Shown one piece after another: positions 11,742 through 22,989 of a stretch of DNA of 64,000 nt. Both the position numbers and the translations under genes were made by a program. Within the stretch, counting starts at the first letter, position 1. The number at the start of each line of letters is the position of its first letter. Below the pieces are notes generated by a model. It worked only from the letters and a program-made list of their open reading frames with translations. It searched no databases and was not told where the DNA came from. This stretch comes from Simmondsia chinensis (lineage: Eukaryota; Streptophyta; Magnoliopsida; Caryophyllales; Simmondsiaceae): contig JAGTTD010000010.1 of NCBI GenBank assembly GCA_018398585.1, forward strand, positions 6,899,501 through 6,963,500, in the 5' to 3' direction.

Positions 11742-11769
11742 CTTGACAGAACAACCTTGTCGGCTTCAA

Positions 11770-12179
11770 AGACCAACTTGAACTTGAACCTATTCAATAG
11801 GCCACCAGCCACAAGCTTCTTCTTAACATCCAGGTGTAGCATATGTCGGTTAGGGTAAGGTTTTCCCGGAAGTGAAAAGTAAGTCAACTTTTCCCTTACC
11901 CTTAAGCAATACACTCGCTCCATTTCCCATAAACATCACAGTTCCGTTGTCTATGGGTTCTAAAGCTTTGAAGATTCCCTCATCTTTACAAATACGTTTT
12001 GTGGCCCCTGAGTCAACCCACCAAAAGTTATCACTCTCGACTAGGTTGATCTCTAATATCATCGCCTCGAACTTATCGTTCAAATTTTTGATGCGATGAT
12101 CAAGCCTCTTGCCTTTCTTGTTCTTTAGGAGAAAACAGTCCCTCCTGAGGTGACTGGGCTTTTGACACTCCCAACACAC
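11770..12179 (-). pseudogene. Copia A zinc knuckle and aspartic protease
   Basis: The minus-strand reading from 12179 opens with a Gag-type CCHC zinc knuckle (CWECQKPSHLRRDC). It then gives the retroviral-type aspartic protease motif WWVDSGATKRICKD (D-S-G catalytic triad) and the following loop VMFMGNGASVLLKGKGKV. The next domain is in another frame from about 11923. Confidence 0.85.
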
Positions 12180-12871
12180 TAGTTTGGCCTTCTTGTCGTT
12201 TCGTTTCTTATGGAAGTGTTCGGTTCTCTTGGTTCCTTTATTTGATTGGCCCTCTTTTGTGATATTGATATTTCCAATGTCACCGAGGCAATCTTTGTTG
12301 TCATCCTGTAATCTGTATCCTTCCTAAATATGCAAGTGGTTAGCCAACTCTTCGATTGACATGTCTTTTTTCTTGTGTTTGAGAGATTTCTTAATCTCTC
12401 TCCACAAAGAGGGAAGTTTGTCAATCAAAGAAGACACGACGATGGATTCGTCCGTATTCATGCTATGTTGTTTAAAGTTATTTAAAAATATTTTAATTTC
12501 ATGGGATTGTTCCATGACTGGACATTTATCAACCATCTTGTAATTATTAAACTGACTAACTAAAATTTCTTACTTGTGGCATCCTCAGCCATATAGTATG
12601 CCTCTAGAGCGTCCCACAATTCCTTTGCGGTAGGCACGTTGGAGTAGATGTCAAAGAGGGCATCCGTCATCCCGTTTAGAATGTGCCCTTTACAGATGTA
12701 GTCATCATTCTCCCATTTCAACCGGGCTCGTTGCTCAGCCAGCATCTCCTCCTTCTCAGTAGCTGGGGCAGGGAAAAGTGTATTCAGAATATATACCACA
12801 TTCAAGGTAATGATTAGGAAGTACATTAATAGGAAGTGGGCAAGAATCATCGCTCCAAGAGAAATGCCCAA
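12180..12871 (-). pseudogene. Copia A gag, main part
   Basis: Minus-strand pieces 12871-12560, 12536-12324 and 12424-12179 follow the copia Gag (UBN2-like) layout: LNVVYILNTLFPAP, KWENDDYICKGHILNGM, AKELWDALEAYYMAEDA, and further on MTIEEL-like SIEELANHL. The N-terminus is missing here and lies 1.3 kb away near 14190-14245, across a foreign insertion. Confidence 0.8.
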
Positions 12872-12879
12872 TTGAGTTC

Positions 12880-14095
12880 ATACCAGGGAATCTCCTCCTT
12901 ATTCCTTATGCAGTGCCCTAGATTTAGCTGTTGTCAGAACTAGAAGAATGGGTCGAGAGAGATAGGGAAGAGGGTAGGCGTTCAGAAGAACGTGAACAGT
13001 TTTTTGCTATCCAACCATAACGGAGGAGGAAACTCAGTACCACTTTTCTTTTGCCTTATACAAGGCAATCAAACTTTACAGAACTAGAAAAAATAGAACG
13101 AGGAATTGACCAGTCGTTATTAGAGAGACCATTCGATTAAGGTTCTTTCGATCGAGAAAGAGAAAGATAACTCTTATTCATCCGGAAGTGACTGAACTCC
13201 CGCTACTCTCTTCGATTCCTTCATTTATGTGCCAGAATATAGAGAGATTTGGTAGGAAAGTGGCTAATCCCAAAGGGTTGTTTTCAAGCTGAGGGAAGGT
13301 TCCCAATGCCAATTAGACGAAGAGCTAGCTTTGCTACCCTGGCTCAGAGAAAAGTCTACTTGCTTGCGTCAGAGGGTGACCCTTTAGTTTTCGGGTTTGC
13401 TTGTCGTTTTTGTTTGAAGAGATTCTGTTAGTCTTCCGTGTACCTTAGTACAAGGTCGAATAATATTCCTCCTCTGCTTTGAGAACCGTGTGAACGGAGA
13501 GTGGGCAGAAGGGAAGGAGGTCCTCATACGGAGTCGCACACTTACTTGAGCAGTGCGAGAGACTGGGAAATGGGTCGAGTAAACTCCCCTGGGGCCGAAA
13601 AAATGACAGACAAAGCTTTACTTACCGATGCGCCCCTTTCTTGATTTAGGAGTTCGACACCCGGTTAAATATGTCTATCGCAGCAAATCCTTTACCTTTA
13701 CCCAGACCGGTAAAGCCTTTCTCAAACTTGAACGTGTTTGCTCGTCGTTTAGGCCGGTGAGTGAGATTTCTGCTCATTGCAGTCACCTCCGGAGGGCACT
13801 CTTGAAAAAAAAAAAGGAAAATCGTTAGGTATCCTCACATCGACATCGTCCGGATATCGGGATAAACATCTGGTAGGAATAATAAGAATCAAAGTCCAGG
13901 TTGGTTGGTGAGCCTAGTGATAGGAAACTATCTAGCTTGGTTCGGAGAGCACTTGTTGGGTTAAAGATTTTTTTTGCTAGATGTTACGGTCTAAATGCTG
14001 AACTATTGACTCTACTTGTTCGGATGGGTGTTCACCCCAAAGTGTTCCTGGACCGCATGCATACATCCGTAAGTAACTGAAGACGAGAGTGAGGT
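12880..14095. other. Inserted DNA resembling plant mitochondrial sequence
   Basis: This block interrupts copia A gag. It is less AT-rich than its surroundings and unlike retroelement text. The end near 13960-14090 (CACTTGTTGGGTTAAAG, GTGTTCACCCCAAAGTG, GCATGCATACATCCGTAAG) and the middle near 13440-13620 look to me like plant mitochondrial intergenic or intron sequence, from memory only. No gene is claimed. If correct it is a nuclear mitochondrial insertion (NUMT) in plus orientation relative to the recalled segment. Boundaries are approximate, judged from where gag similarity stops. Confidence 0.5.
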
Positions 14096-14169
14096 ACAAC
14101 AATTACTTAAAGTATGTAACAATTCGTTAAAGCTACATAATGGGGTAATAACCTCATCCTTCATGTAAA

Positions 14170-14262
14170 ACTCTCTAAGTAACTCTGCCAACAGCGGAAA
14201 TTATTGCCATCAAAACGGTCCAACTTCACAAAATGGCTGTCATTTCTCTCAGTGATGAAGCC
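14170..14262 (-). pseudogene. Copia A gag, N-terminal fragment
   Basis: The minus-strand reading gives SHFVKLDRFDGNNFRCWQ, the conserved copia Gag start (F..L.(K/R)FDG.NF..W). It lies just inside the 5' LTR. The next expected Gag motif is only found from about 12860 downward, proving the split. Confidence 0.75.
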
Positions 14263-14303
14263 ATACCAAACCAAGATCACAATATGAAAATAAGTCTTAA
14301 GAT

Positions 14304-14985
14304 TGTTGGTGCAAACAGTTGCAAAACTATCAAGAACGGGTATCCTAGAGATCTCAGGTGTTGAGGCAGTATAACACTTTCCTTAAGACTTATTTCAGCG
14401 TAGGAAATAGTCTCGAGAACACAATGATAACCAAAACGATGAAGTGAAAGTATGTACGAGGAGAGATAGAAGAGATGAATAAAAATGAAGTTTTGTCAGA
14501 GAACTTTCCACACTTTTAATCAATCTCTTAAACAAAGTTCTTTCAATCTTTTATGATTCAAATCAAGTAATCAAAATCTGATCAAAGGGGGGAATTTATA
14601 TGTTAATAATGAAGAGAAACATCCCCTAAAAACACCCAAAAAGAGGTGCCAAAAAGGGAAAAAAACCGCGCATTAAAACTGTCAAACCGCCCTATGTGTC
14701 AAAGCTGTGTGACGACACACACATCGCTACATAGGGTTCTGTAAGTCTGTATGTCAGCAAACAGTTCTTGTGTGTCGACACACAGCTATGCTCTATATCC
14801 GTGCACTTTTGTAAAGTTGTGTGTCGACACACGGGGCTCTGTGTGTCAACACACAGCCACTACCTTTTGGGTCTGTAAGATTGTGTGTCGACACACATCC
14901 CATACAAGTAAATAACACTTCAAACAACATTGGAACAAATCTCAAACACTTTATTAACCCTTTTCATTTTGAAAATATATTAACA
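14304..14985 (-). mobile_element. 5' LTR of copia A
   Basis: A 682-bp partner of 7814-8436, with the same TG/CA ends and the same internal words in order. It carries extra copies of the TGTGTCGACACA palindrome cluster (about 14700-14900), which explains the length difference. The two LTRs differ by many substitutions and indels, so the insertion is old. No good primer-binding site is visible immediately inside it. Confidence 0.85.
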
Positions 14986-15089
14986 TTTTTAACCGGTGAC
15001 AATACATAGACAAGTGGCTAACAGATCCAGACCAAGAATGTTCCATCTATAAACAAAAAGGCAATAGATGGAGTGCGCTCCTTTATATA

Positions 15090-15129
<40 letters not shown>

Positions 15130-16059
15130 CGATTCCGGCATCACCTTGCGCATTGAACATGTCTTTAGACTCGAGTCTCTCTAGTATCGAGAGAAAACTA
15201 CACTATCGGTGGCACTACTTGATACATGAGATGTGAGGCTTGAATTGTTTCAATGGTGTTCTACTAAAGATGCAATCTAACTAAATGGCTCTAAAGTAGA
15301 AAGAAAAAGAAGCAAACTAGCAAGCATACATAGTTTTCATTAAGGATACTAATTACAATCCTTATGCAATATATGGATAGCGACGAAGGAAAAATAAGAA
15401 ATATGATTTAACAATGTCATTCTTGTTAGGGTTTTTGTGGAGGAAATTTTTGTTAGTTATGGGAGAATTACATGGTGACCCCTACACAAACTTCTCTCTT
15501 TTTTTATAAAAATTAATTTAAATAATATTTAAATAATTAAATTTAAGTACTAGATAGAGGTCACCACAATCACGCAATAATTTCTCTAGTTACTGTAATC
15601 ATGGTTGTGCATGTCTCCAACATATGGCTAGCTGAGGACCCTTGCTTTGGATTGCAGAAACACAATAATTGTTGTTTTAAGTGGCATTAATTTTGGTCCG
15701 ATGCTTTAAGGCTCGCTTTCTCTGTACTCCAATGGGCTTTGGCCTCCTTGGAATTGGGTCATACAAAACACATTGGGCCCTTATGTGTTGGGGCCCAACT
15801 CTTGAAGGCCTGGTATTCCATACATAAGTAGAAGCACGCGCACATGCACAAACAAATGCACGCCCACGCTTGTGCACACCCTTGACATACATACAACACA
15901 TACACATGCATGCACATATAATACATAAATATATGAATTGGGTTAGATTTTATAATACAATAATATATATATACACACACGCACACATACACACAAATTT
16001 ATAAATAGAGAAAATGAAAAAAAAAATGAAAATTAAACTCTAACCCCCTTTTCCTTATA
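14986..16059. other. Spacer with CA microsatellite, no gene seen
   Basis: A (TA)n(CA)n tract lies at about 15085-15127 and shorter CA/TA tracts near 15960-15985. ORFs here are short and low-complexity. Nothing else recognised. Confidence 0.5.
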
Positions 16060-18045
16060 TCACTGCTGTAAGACCATTGATATTGGGATGCCGCATGCAG
16101 GATGATGCCTGGTGTCAAAGCGCATCACATTTTGATCATTGTGCAGACATGGGGACCTGGTGCACAAACCTCTAGTGCACATTGGATTGTCAGCGCCTAT
16201 GTCTGGTTGTGACACAGGACATAACGGACCTTGAACCCAGCATAACCCTGTTAGTGCATGTGCGCTTGGAGCAGCGCATTGACTTAGTTAAGTGGCACTA
16301 GTCAAGTGCATGATGAAGCTCAAGCGTGTGCACGTTAGTTGCGCAGTGCCAGTTAAGAATGGACCCTTGACTAGGTACAACGCACGCGTTGTGCCGATGC
16401 GAGACGAACATTGATCAGGCACAAGTTTACACAGTGTGCATCCATTGTATCGATGAAACAAGCCTAATGACGATGAGCGCGAGCATGGCATCGGCGAGAC
16501 CAATGGCCATGCGCTTGTTGCATAACACTGACCTGATGACAGGACGCAGGTCAATGCACTGTGCGCACAAGCAAGGATGAAGCATGTAAAGCTAAGTCCT
16601 GCGCACGCTAGTTGCACAACTCCAGTTAAGAACAGATCTTTGACTAGGTGCAATGCACGTGTTGTGCCAATGCAAGACAGATATTAATCAGGCACAAGTA
16701 TACGGGCAGTGCGTATCCTTTGTATGGATGGACCAGGCCTAACGAAAATGAGCTTAAGCATGGCATTGATAGACGGAGAGCCATGCACTGGTTGCATAGC
16801 ACTGAACCGATGTACGGGATGCAAGTCAGGTGCATTACAAACGCAAGCAAGGACAAGGCATGAAAAGCCAAGTCTCGCGCGCAGTTAGTTGCGTAGCACA
16901 ATCGAATTATAGACCCTCGGTTAGACATGATGTGGCACAAAATCAAAAGGAACTTGAGTGTTCGAGACCATAGATGTTACCCTAGGGTGGTCTCATGGAC
17001 ACTCTTAGGTTAAGGCCTTGACCAACAAACGGGTCCAAGGCTTGCAGATGCAATGCGCAGCCCCTATGTGCAGTGCGCGCGCCAGGGCACATGTGTTGGG
17101 CAAGCTGGGCAACATGGTGTGTGGTGCACGTGCAAAGCAGTGCACTGGCATCTGGGACGCACCAGCATGATGTGTGCATGCTTGCGCATAGGATGTGCCA
17201 TGCAGCACACACAATTGCCTGCAGCGTGTGCACGAGACGCAGCCAGCTTCGAGCACTGGCAGAGCACTGAGTGCGTGCAGAATGCATGTCACTGGCGCAG
17301 CGCACGTGCCTGATCTAAATACGGGAGTTGGGTGCTCTCACAGCAATGCACATCAGCGCCAGGACACCTAAACACTTAAGAACCTCATGCATATGGAAAG
17401 GCGCTTGGCACGTGCAGATCACATGACTTAGCTGTTATTGAGCAGGAGCAGTGGAACCTTGATGGAAGACCCTTGACCATGAGCTTAGTTGAAGTCCTTG
17501 ACCAAGTAATTGCCGGATCTAAAGGGAAGCTTGACCAGGCATTTAGCGCACTTTGCCCTAGTAACTCCCTTGGGTGGGAAAAACAGCAGGAATATGATTT
17601 TGACTGGGATTTGACCCTATAACTACACCTAAGTGGGCTAAACCTCAAGGGAGATTGGGAAACCTAGATTTCTACGATGCTGCCAACTATCTTGGGTGGT
17701 TTCTAGGCTGACTAGATCATGGGCAAGGCTGAGATTGTCTATAAAAGGGGTTGTTTTCCAAGACTTGGTGACATTCGGTTTTTTGGGGTTAACATTGAGT
17801 CTTTATTCTTGTTTTATTGCTTGTACTCGGTTTTATGGGGAAATTGTCAGAGTTCCATTGTAAATCATAGAGTGCCCAACAATAAAAGTTATCCCTTGTG
17901 TCTTGTGTCCTATATCTTGTGTTTATGTTCGATTATGTTTATTTTCACTGCGTTTGTATGTGTTAATGTGTGCACTTAGGTTGAGTGAGTCATAACATCA
18001 CTACCATCATAGGTAGAGAAAAAAAAAATTCATGTGACACCTACC
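16060..18045 (+). mobile_element. Probable LTR of an unidentified retrotransposon
   Basis: Two signals suggest an LTR in plus orientation: a TATA box CTATAAAAG at 17739-17747, and an AATAAA polyadenylation signal at 17881-17886 about 135 bp downstream, the U3-R-U5 arrangement. The upstream 1.6 kb is unusually rich in TGCGCA/GTGCAC-type words and includes 275-bp tandem repeats. Neither a primer-binding site nor a partner LTR was found, so solo LTR or a gene promoter remain possible. Ends are not fixed. Confidence 0.35.
16308..16945. repeat. About 275-bp tandem repeat, 2.2 copies
   Basis: The word AGTTGC(G/A)(C/T)A followed by matching text recurs at about 16338, 16611 and 16888, offsets 273 and 277. 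Each full unit contains GACTAGGT(A/G)CAA(C/T)GCACG, GATCAGGCACAAGT and AAGCAAGGA. The third copy is partial. Divergence between copies is considerable. Confidence 0.8.
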
Positions 18046-18049
18046 AACA

Positions 18050-18077
<28 letters not shown>
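18050..18077. repeat. Poly-C run of 28
   Basis: Uninterrupted C28 just after the LTR-like block. It is the longest of nine C or G runs of at least 12 in the window. Confidence 0.95.
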
Positions 18078-18080
<3 letters not shown>

Positions 18081-18099
18081 TTCAAGAGCCAATCGTTAA

Positions 18100-19250
18100 T
18101 CCCAGTTCCTCTCCCTTGATAGGTTTTCAAAGATAATTTGTAATAGATGTTCGGATCTCGGATTAGAAGATAGTGAAGGTAAGTTTACCACTTTCCCTAC
18201 CTGTTTGCGAAATATGAAAATTTGTTTACATGATTGATATATAAGACCTATATTTGAGCGATTTATTATTTTGTTAAAGTAGGTTTAGGGATATGTGTTT
18301 GATTGATAATGTGATTACTACTATTACAATTTGAAATTATACTGATTCATACATTGATTCGATGACAGAATATGTGAATTTTTGAAATAATTTATGCTTG
18401 TGATAACGTGGATGAAATTATTGTGAACTTGTTATTTAAATTGAAAGGTTCTTACAGAAAGAGCTCACAAATACTATATTGACCTCAGGGGTCTATCGAC
18501 TATATAATGCATTCTAAAAGAGGCCATGCGATCAACAAATTGAATGTGACCTAAAGTGCCTGTGTGGCCGAAAAATTGAATGTGACCTAAATATCTTGCG
18601 TGACCAATGAAATGAATATGAATGATCCGAAAGTTGATCTATTGCCCTATCACAGGATATAATACAAGGCCATAGTCTCTAATTGATCTTGAGTGATACC
18701 GTGGAACTTATGTGGGATAAATTATAATCTAAAGTGATGTTTTATTCCCTTGTTTACACTGAATTCGTTCTTTATCTTATTTTAAATACTATGCTCGGTC
18801 TAGGTAGGATATGTGGTGTACTTGCTGAGCGTATTGTTTGCTCACCCCATTCCTCCACTTTTCAGATTACTAGTTTGGGCAGTTCCAAAAGAATGAGGAA
18901 CTCAAAGCGGCATCCTATTCCAACAACAACAACAATAACAACAACAAAAAAAACCCAGTGCCTCAAGGGCTCCGGCATATGCAGGGTCTGGGAGGGGTGA
19001 GATGTACGCAACCTTACCCCTTCAAGGTGCCACCCTAAAAAGAGGCTGTGTTCAAGGACCCCTGACCTAACAAAGATAAATCGGCATCCTATTCCTATAA
19101 TCATTTTAGTTTCGTAGTTTAGATATTAAATAAATTCTATATCGGAACGTTATAGACTATTTGATACATTGTAATTCGACTTTTCATACTATTGGTTTTT
19201 AGTTGTTAGTATTGATGTTATTTGGGATTCATATATAATGTTTCATGGAA
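18100..19250 (+). mobile_element. Possible gypsy LTR or leader remnant
   Basis: Non-coding. The text CTTGCTGAGCGTATTGTTTG followed by CTCACCCC (near 18820-18848) resembles the GAGC..TTGCTCACCCC segment I associate with LTRs of Tekay/Del-type gypsy elements. No boundaries or coding region support it. It hosts the SINE at 18922-19081. Confidence 0.25.
18922..19081 (-). mobile_element. SINE, headless copy with 14-bp target duplication
   Basis: The insert is flanked by CGGCATCCTATTCC at 18908-18921 and 19082-19095, a perfect 14-bp target duplication. In minus orientation it reads GGTCAGGGGTCCTTGAACAC, AGCCTC, GGGGTAAGGTTGCGTAC, GGAGCCCTTGAGGCACTGGG and a T8(GTT)n tail. This is the same tail module as in the 5S-headed SINEs at 23085 and 25218, but the 5S head is missing. 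Confidence 0.85.
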
Positions 19251-19258
19251 AACTACTC

Positions 19259-20100
19259 GATCAATCTCACCTTTGAAGATCTGAAGACGTTTCTACTTAA
19301 TGAAGAAGCTGCTCATGTTAGGATTCAAAATCGACAACCGTCCGATTCATGCGCTCGCTGCTCAAGGTCAGCCTTTTGATGCATGTGGTGGTGGTCGAGG
19401 TCATGGCAAGGGTGGTCGAGATGATCGTAACAAATATCGTTGTGGAAGATCTAATGGACGACATAACGGGTGAGGCGGCCCTACTGCTGCATGAGGGTTT
19501 AGTTAGCAGCCCTATGTCCCAGGTCATGGGACTTCGGCCTTTGATTTTTCTCCTCCACACTACAACTCAATGGTAAGATCTTTAGGTAACTTTCCTCGTC
19601 AATTGGGTGATAATATTTTGGAAGCCAAAGCCAGAGCCTATCAGATTTGCCAACAATTTGGACAAATTGCACTTCAATGTCCCCATCGATACTCTCAACC
19701 TGATCTTTCTAGTTCACTTTCTGCTATGTTTGTTACTGAGCCAGACTACACGTGGTATCCTGACTCTGGGGCATCAAATCACATGACCTCCAACTTAGGT
19801 ATACTTAACTCGCTTGCATACTTAGGTCTCAGTGTATTTTGGTTGGTAATGGGTCGTTACTTCCTGTTAAACATGTTGGTTCCTCTATCATACCCACTAA
19901 GACTCGTCCTTTATACTTGTCTAATGTCTTCCAAGTGCTGCAACTTACTCACAACTTACTTTTTGTTAAACAACTGTGTCGTGATAATAACTGTGTTATT
20001 GAATTTGACTCTAACTCTTTTTGTGTTAAGGACAAGGAAACATGGACGCCTCTACTTCGGATGCACACTAATGGGACATTATATGGCTTCTAACCACATC
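19259..20100 (+). pseudogene. Copia C gag end, zinc knuckle and protease
   Basis: Gag text LTFEDLKTFLLNEEAAH begins near 19269. A decayed zinc knuckle (ICQQFGQIALQC, first Cys region mutated) lies near 19645. The protease motif WYPDSGASNHMTSN is intact near 19752, then frames slip. An R/G-rich segment around 19380-19480, typical of the Gag C-terminus, is out of frame. Confidence 0.75.
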
Positions 20101-20109
20101 ACACTGGAT

Positions 20110-20990
20110 TAGTTGCACGCTCAGTTCCTGTTAATACTTGGCATATACGGTTAGGACATTTGGGAAATAATGTTTTGAATGCTTTACATAAATGTTGTTT
20201 AGTTTCTTTTAATAGATCTACACTTGGACATTGTGAAATTGTGTTGCTTAGGGAAATCTCATCGTCTACCTTTTGATCATGTGGTGCACACTTCTACTCG
20301 TCCTTTTACAATTGTTACATTCTGATTTGGCAAGCACCCATCTCCTCTAATTCTGAGTATAAATATTATGTCCTTTTTGTCGACAACTTCTCAAGTTTTA
20401 CTTGGTTGTACCCAATCTGCAGGAAGACGAAGTTTATAACCTGTTTTCTGATTTTAAAACACACAATGAAACCAATTTAATTGTAAAACTAAGTGCTATA
20501 ACGGAGGCCGTGAGTTCAATAATAGGAAAATGGCCGCCTTATGTCATTCTCATGGTATCCACTTTCGTCTTTTCTTTCATGATGCTCCACAACAAAATGG
20601 AGTGGCAGAATGCAAAGACATTGGCTTATTAGTGAAATGGTGCAAATGCAACTTTTTAAAGCTAATCTATATGCAAAAATTTTGGGCTGATGTAGTGTGT
20701 ACAACCTGCTTTATAATTAATCGACTTCGTACGCCAATTTTAACTAATGTTTCTCCTTTTGAAAAATTGTTTCACGCTGCTCCTAACTATTCTTCCTTTT
20801 GCATCTTTGGGTATCCATGTTATCCTAACATCACACCACGCACTGCTCATAAATTGGCTCCACGAGCCATTCCGTGCATTTTCTTAAGATATGTTGCACG
20901 TTACAAAGGTTATCGATGATCTGATCCTAAAACTGGCCCTTTACATGTTAGTCGCAATGTTCACTTTGTAGAAAATTTATTTCCTTACTC
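20110..20990 (+). pseudogene. Copia C integrase
   Basis: Pieces in several frames: a GAG-pre-integrase-like WHIRLGHLGNN near 20140-20170, YYVLFVDNFS near 20368, HGIHFRLFFHDAPQQNGVAE near 20555-20610 (DDE glutamate region), and the C-terminal FGYPCYPNITPRTAHKLAP near 20810 with a stop in the FLRY..RYKGYR segment. Broken by stops and shifts. Confidence 0.75.
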
Positions 20991-20999
20991 GTCTATCAT

Positions 21000-21483
21000 G
21001 TCAAGTATCACAGGTGCTTCTAGTTCATCCCCAGTAAAATATGAAATCCCTCTTATAATAACCACCCCAGCACCCCCCCCCCCCCCCCCCCCCGGTTCCA
21101 GTCATGCACGGTCACCTAGTGAGAATGTCGACACCGCACGACTGCCCAGTGTAGTTCCACCTAGTCCGCCTGCATTCTCTGCCTCTGGCCTTCAGTTTAA
21201 GTCAAGCATAGTACCTGACCTAGTGTCGTCAACTCCCTTACCATTACTAGGTGAACAACCTAATTTACTTCCTGACACATCACAGGCACTTGTACCTTCC
21301 CTGTCATTACATAACTTGGTCTCACCTCCTCCTGTGACACCTCCACTGCCGCCCACTAATGTGCATCCAACGCCTACTCGTCTCAAAGATGGTATTCGAA
21401 AGTCAAAACATATTTTGTCCTTATCCACTATTACGGTAGTACAGGAGCCTGCGTGCTTTTTTCAAGCTATTAAAAACACTTAG
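21000..21483 (+). pseudogene. Copia C proline-rich linker with poly-C
   Basis: The Ser/Pro/Thr-rich linker between integrase and RT is typical of copia polyproteins. It contains a C21 run (21073-21093) read as polyproline. Similar lower-complexity linkers occur in copia E near 48250-48480. Confidence 0.6.
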
Positions 21484-22950
21484 TGGCAAGAGGCCATGGC
21501 TAAGCAGTTAAATGCTCTTTTACAAAATCAAACATGGGATCTTGTTCCGCCTACTTCAAATCAAAATGTTGTGGGCGGTACATGGAAATACAAAGTCAAG
21601 TATAGGCTGGATGGTTCTGTAAGAACGGTTTAAGGCTAGACTTGTTGCTTAAGGTTTTCACCAAAGGGAAGGCATAGACTATTTTGAGACTTTTAGTCCC
21701 GTAGTTAAACCCACCACTGTCTGTTTCATTCTCGCTTTAGCTGTGACACACTATTGGTGTATTCGACAATTAGATGTCAAAAATGCCTTTTTACACGATT
21801 GCCTCACTGAGAAAGTTTACATGAAACAACCACAAGGTTTTGTACATCCACAATTTCCTAATACTGTTTGTCGTCTTCGTAAGGCATTATACGGGTTCAA
21901 ACAAGCTCCTCGAGTTTGGTTTCATCGCTTTAATACCTTTCTCCTTAGTCAAGGTTTCCACTGTAGTCGAGCTGACCCATCTCTATTCATATTTCACTCA
22001 TCCTCAAAACTTGTTTGCCTTCTTTTGTATGTTGATGAGATTATTTTAACTTGCTCTAATGATAAATTGATCACATCCATCATAGCTTTCTCACCAATTT
22101 GCTATGAAAGACTTTGGCTCTCTCCACTACTTTCTTGGCATTGAGGCCAAACGGAGTGCCAAGGGTCTCTTTTTAACTCAGTATAAATACACCATAGATC
22201 TCTTGCTTGAACATCAAGCCTGTCCAAACCCCTATACCATCTCGGGTTCAACTATGCCAAACTAATGGTGAGTTACTTGCTGATGCTACTGAGTATCGTA
22301 GTGTTGTGGCAGCCGTCCAGTACTTGATTATGACTTGTCCTAATATTTGTTATGTAGTTAACCATGTTTCACCATTTATGCATGCTCCCAGATCTTCTCG
22401 TTCTCAAATGGTTTAGCGGATTCTTCACTATATCAAGCTCACACCTGATCATGGCCTTATTAATCAACCAGGCTCTTGCACCATGATCACAGCATATGCT
22501 AATGCTAATTGGGGTGGTTGTCCAGACACCAGACGGTCCACCACTAGTTATTCCCTTTTTCTTGCACCCAATCCTATTTCTTAGCTAGCAAAGAAACAAC
22601 CCACTATTGCTAAATCCACTACTGAATTAGAATATAGAGGTGTGGCCAATGTTGTTGCTGAAAGTGACTAGTTTCGCTACATCATGCATGACCTTGGTAT
22701 CTGTCTCTCTGGTACTATCATTCTCTACTGTGACAATGTCTCTGCTATGTACCTTGCTGCTAATCCCATCTCCAATGATCGCACAAAACATGTTGATGTT
22801 GATTATCAATATGTTCGTGAGAAAGTTCTTAAGGGAGATCTTCAAGTTCGTTACACTCCTACCTATAAGCAGGTTGCAGATATCTTCACAAAAGGGCTCT
22901 CCTCAGATCGCTTATGCATTCATAAAGCCAATCTGGTTGTTGGTCGCCCC
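21484..22950 (+). pseudogene. Copia C reverse transcriptase and RNase H
   Basis: RT motifs: KQLNALLQNQTWDLVPP at about 21500, [20 protein letters not shown] near 21770, YGFKQAPRVWFHRF near 21890, and LLYVDEII near 22025, where the second catalytic Asp of YVDD is replaced by Glu. RNase H: CPNICYVVNHVS near 22340, GGCPDTRRSTT near 22512, TELEYRGVANV near 22624, YCDNVSAMYLAANP near 22728, and KQVADIFTKGLSSDR near 22868. Multiple stops make it inactive. A C23 run (22947-22969) follows the last coding motif. Confidence 0.85.
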
Positions 22951-22989
22951 CCCCCCCCCCCCCCCCCCCACCAGCTTTGAGATTGAGGG

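Larger units (their letters stand above)
7814..14985 (-). mobile_element. Ty1/copia element A with both LTRs
   Basis: A 7.2-kb element on the minus strand. LTRs are at 14304-14985 (5') and 7814-8436 (3'), a polypurine tract lies next to the 3' LTR, and the internal order is gag, zinc knuckle/protease, integrase, RT, RNase H, which is the copia order. Flanking T-rich pentamers (CTTTT at 7809-7813, TTTTT at 14986-14990) could be an imperfect target duplication. The reading frames are broken many times. Gag is split by about 1.2-1.3 kb of foreign DNA resembling plant mitochondrial sequence. Confidence 0.85.

Noticed and set aside
13249..13828. ORFs of 60 and 66 codons as genes
   Set aside because: They lie in the mitochondrial-like insert; no recognised domain and no start context.
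16982..17313. Overlapping cysteine-rich ORFs on both strands
   Set aside because: They arise from the TGCGCA-rich repeat composition; several frames are open on both strands and none shows a domain or start context.
20998..21483. Proline/serine-rich protein gene
   Set aside because: This is the linker of the copia C polyprotein between integrase and RT; the proline run is a poly-C tract.
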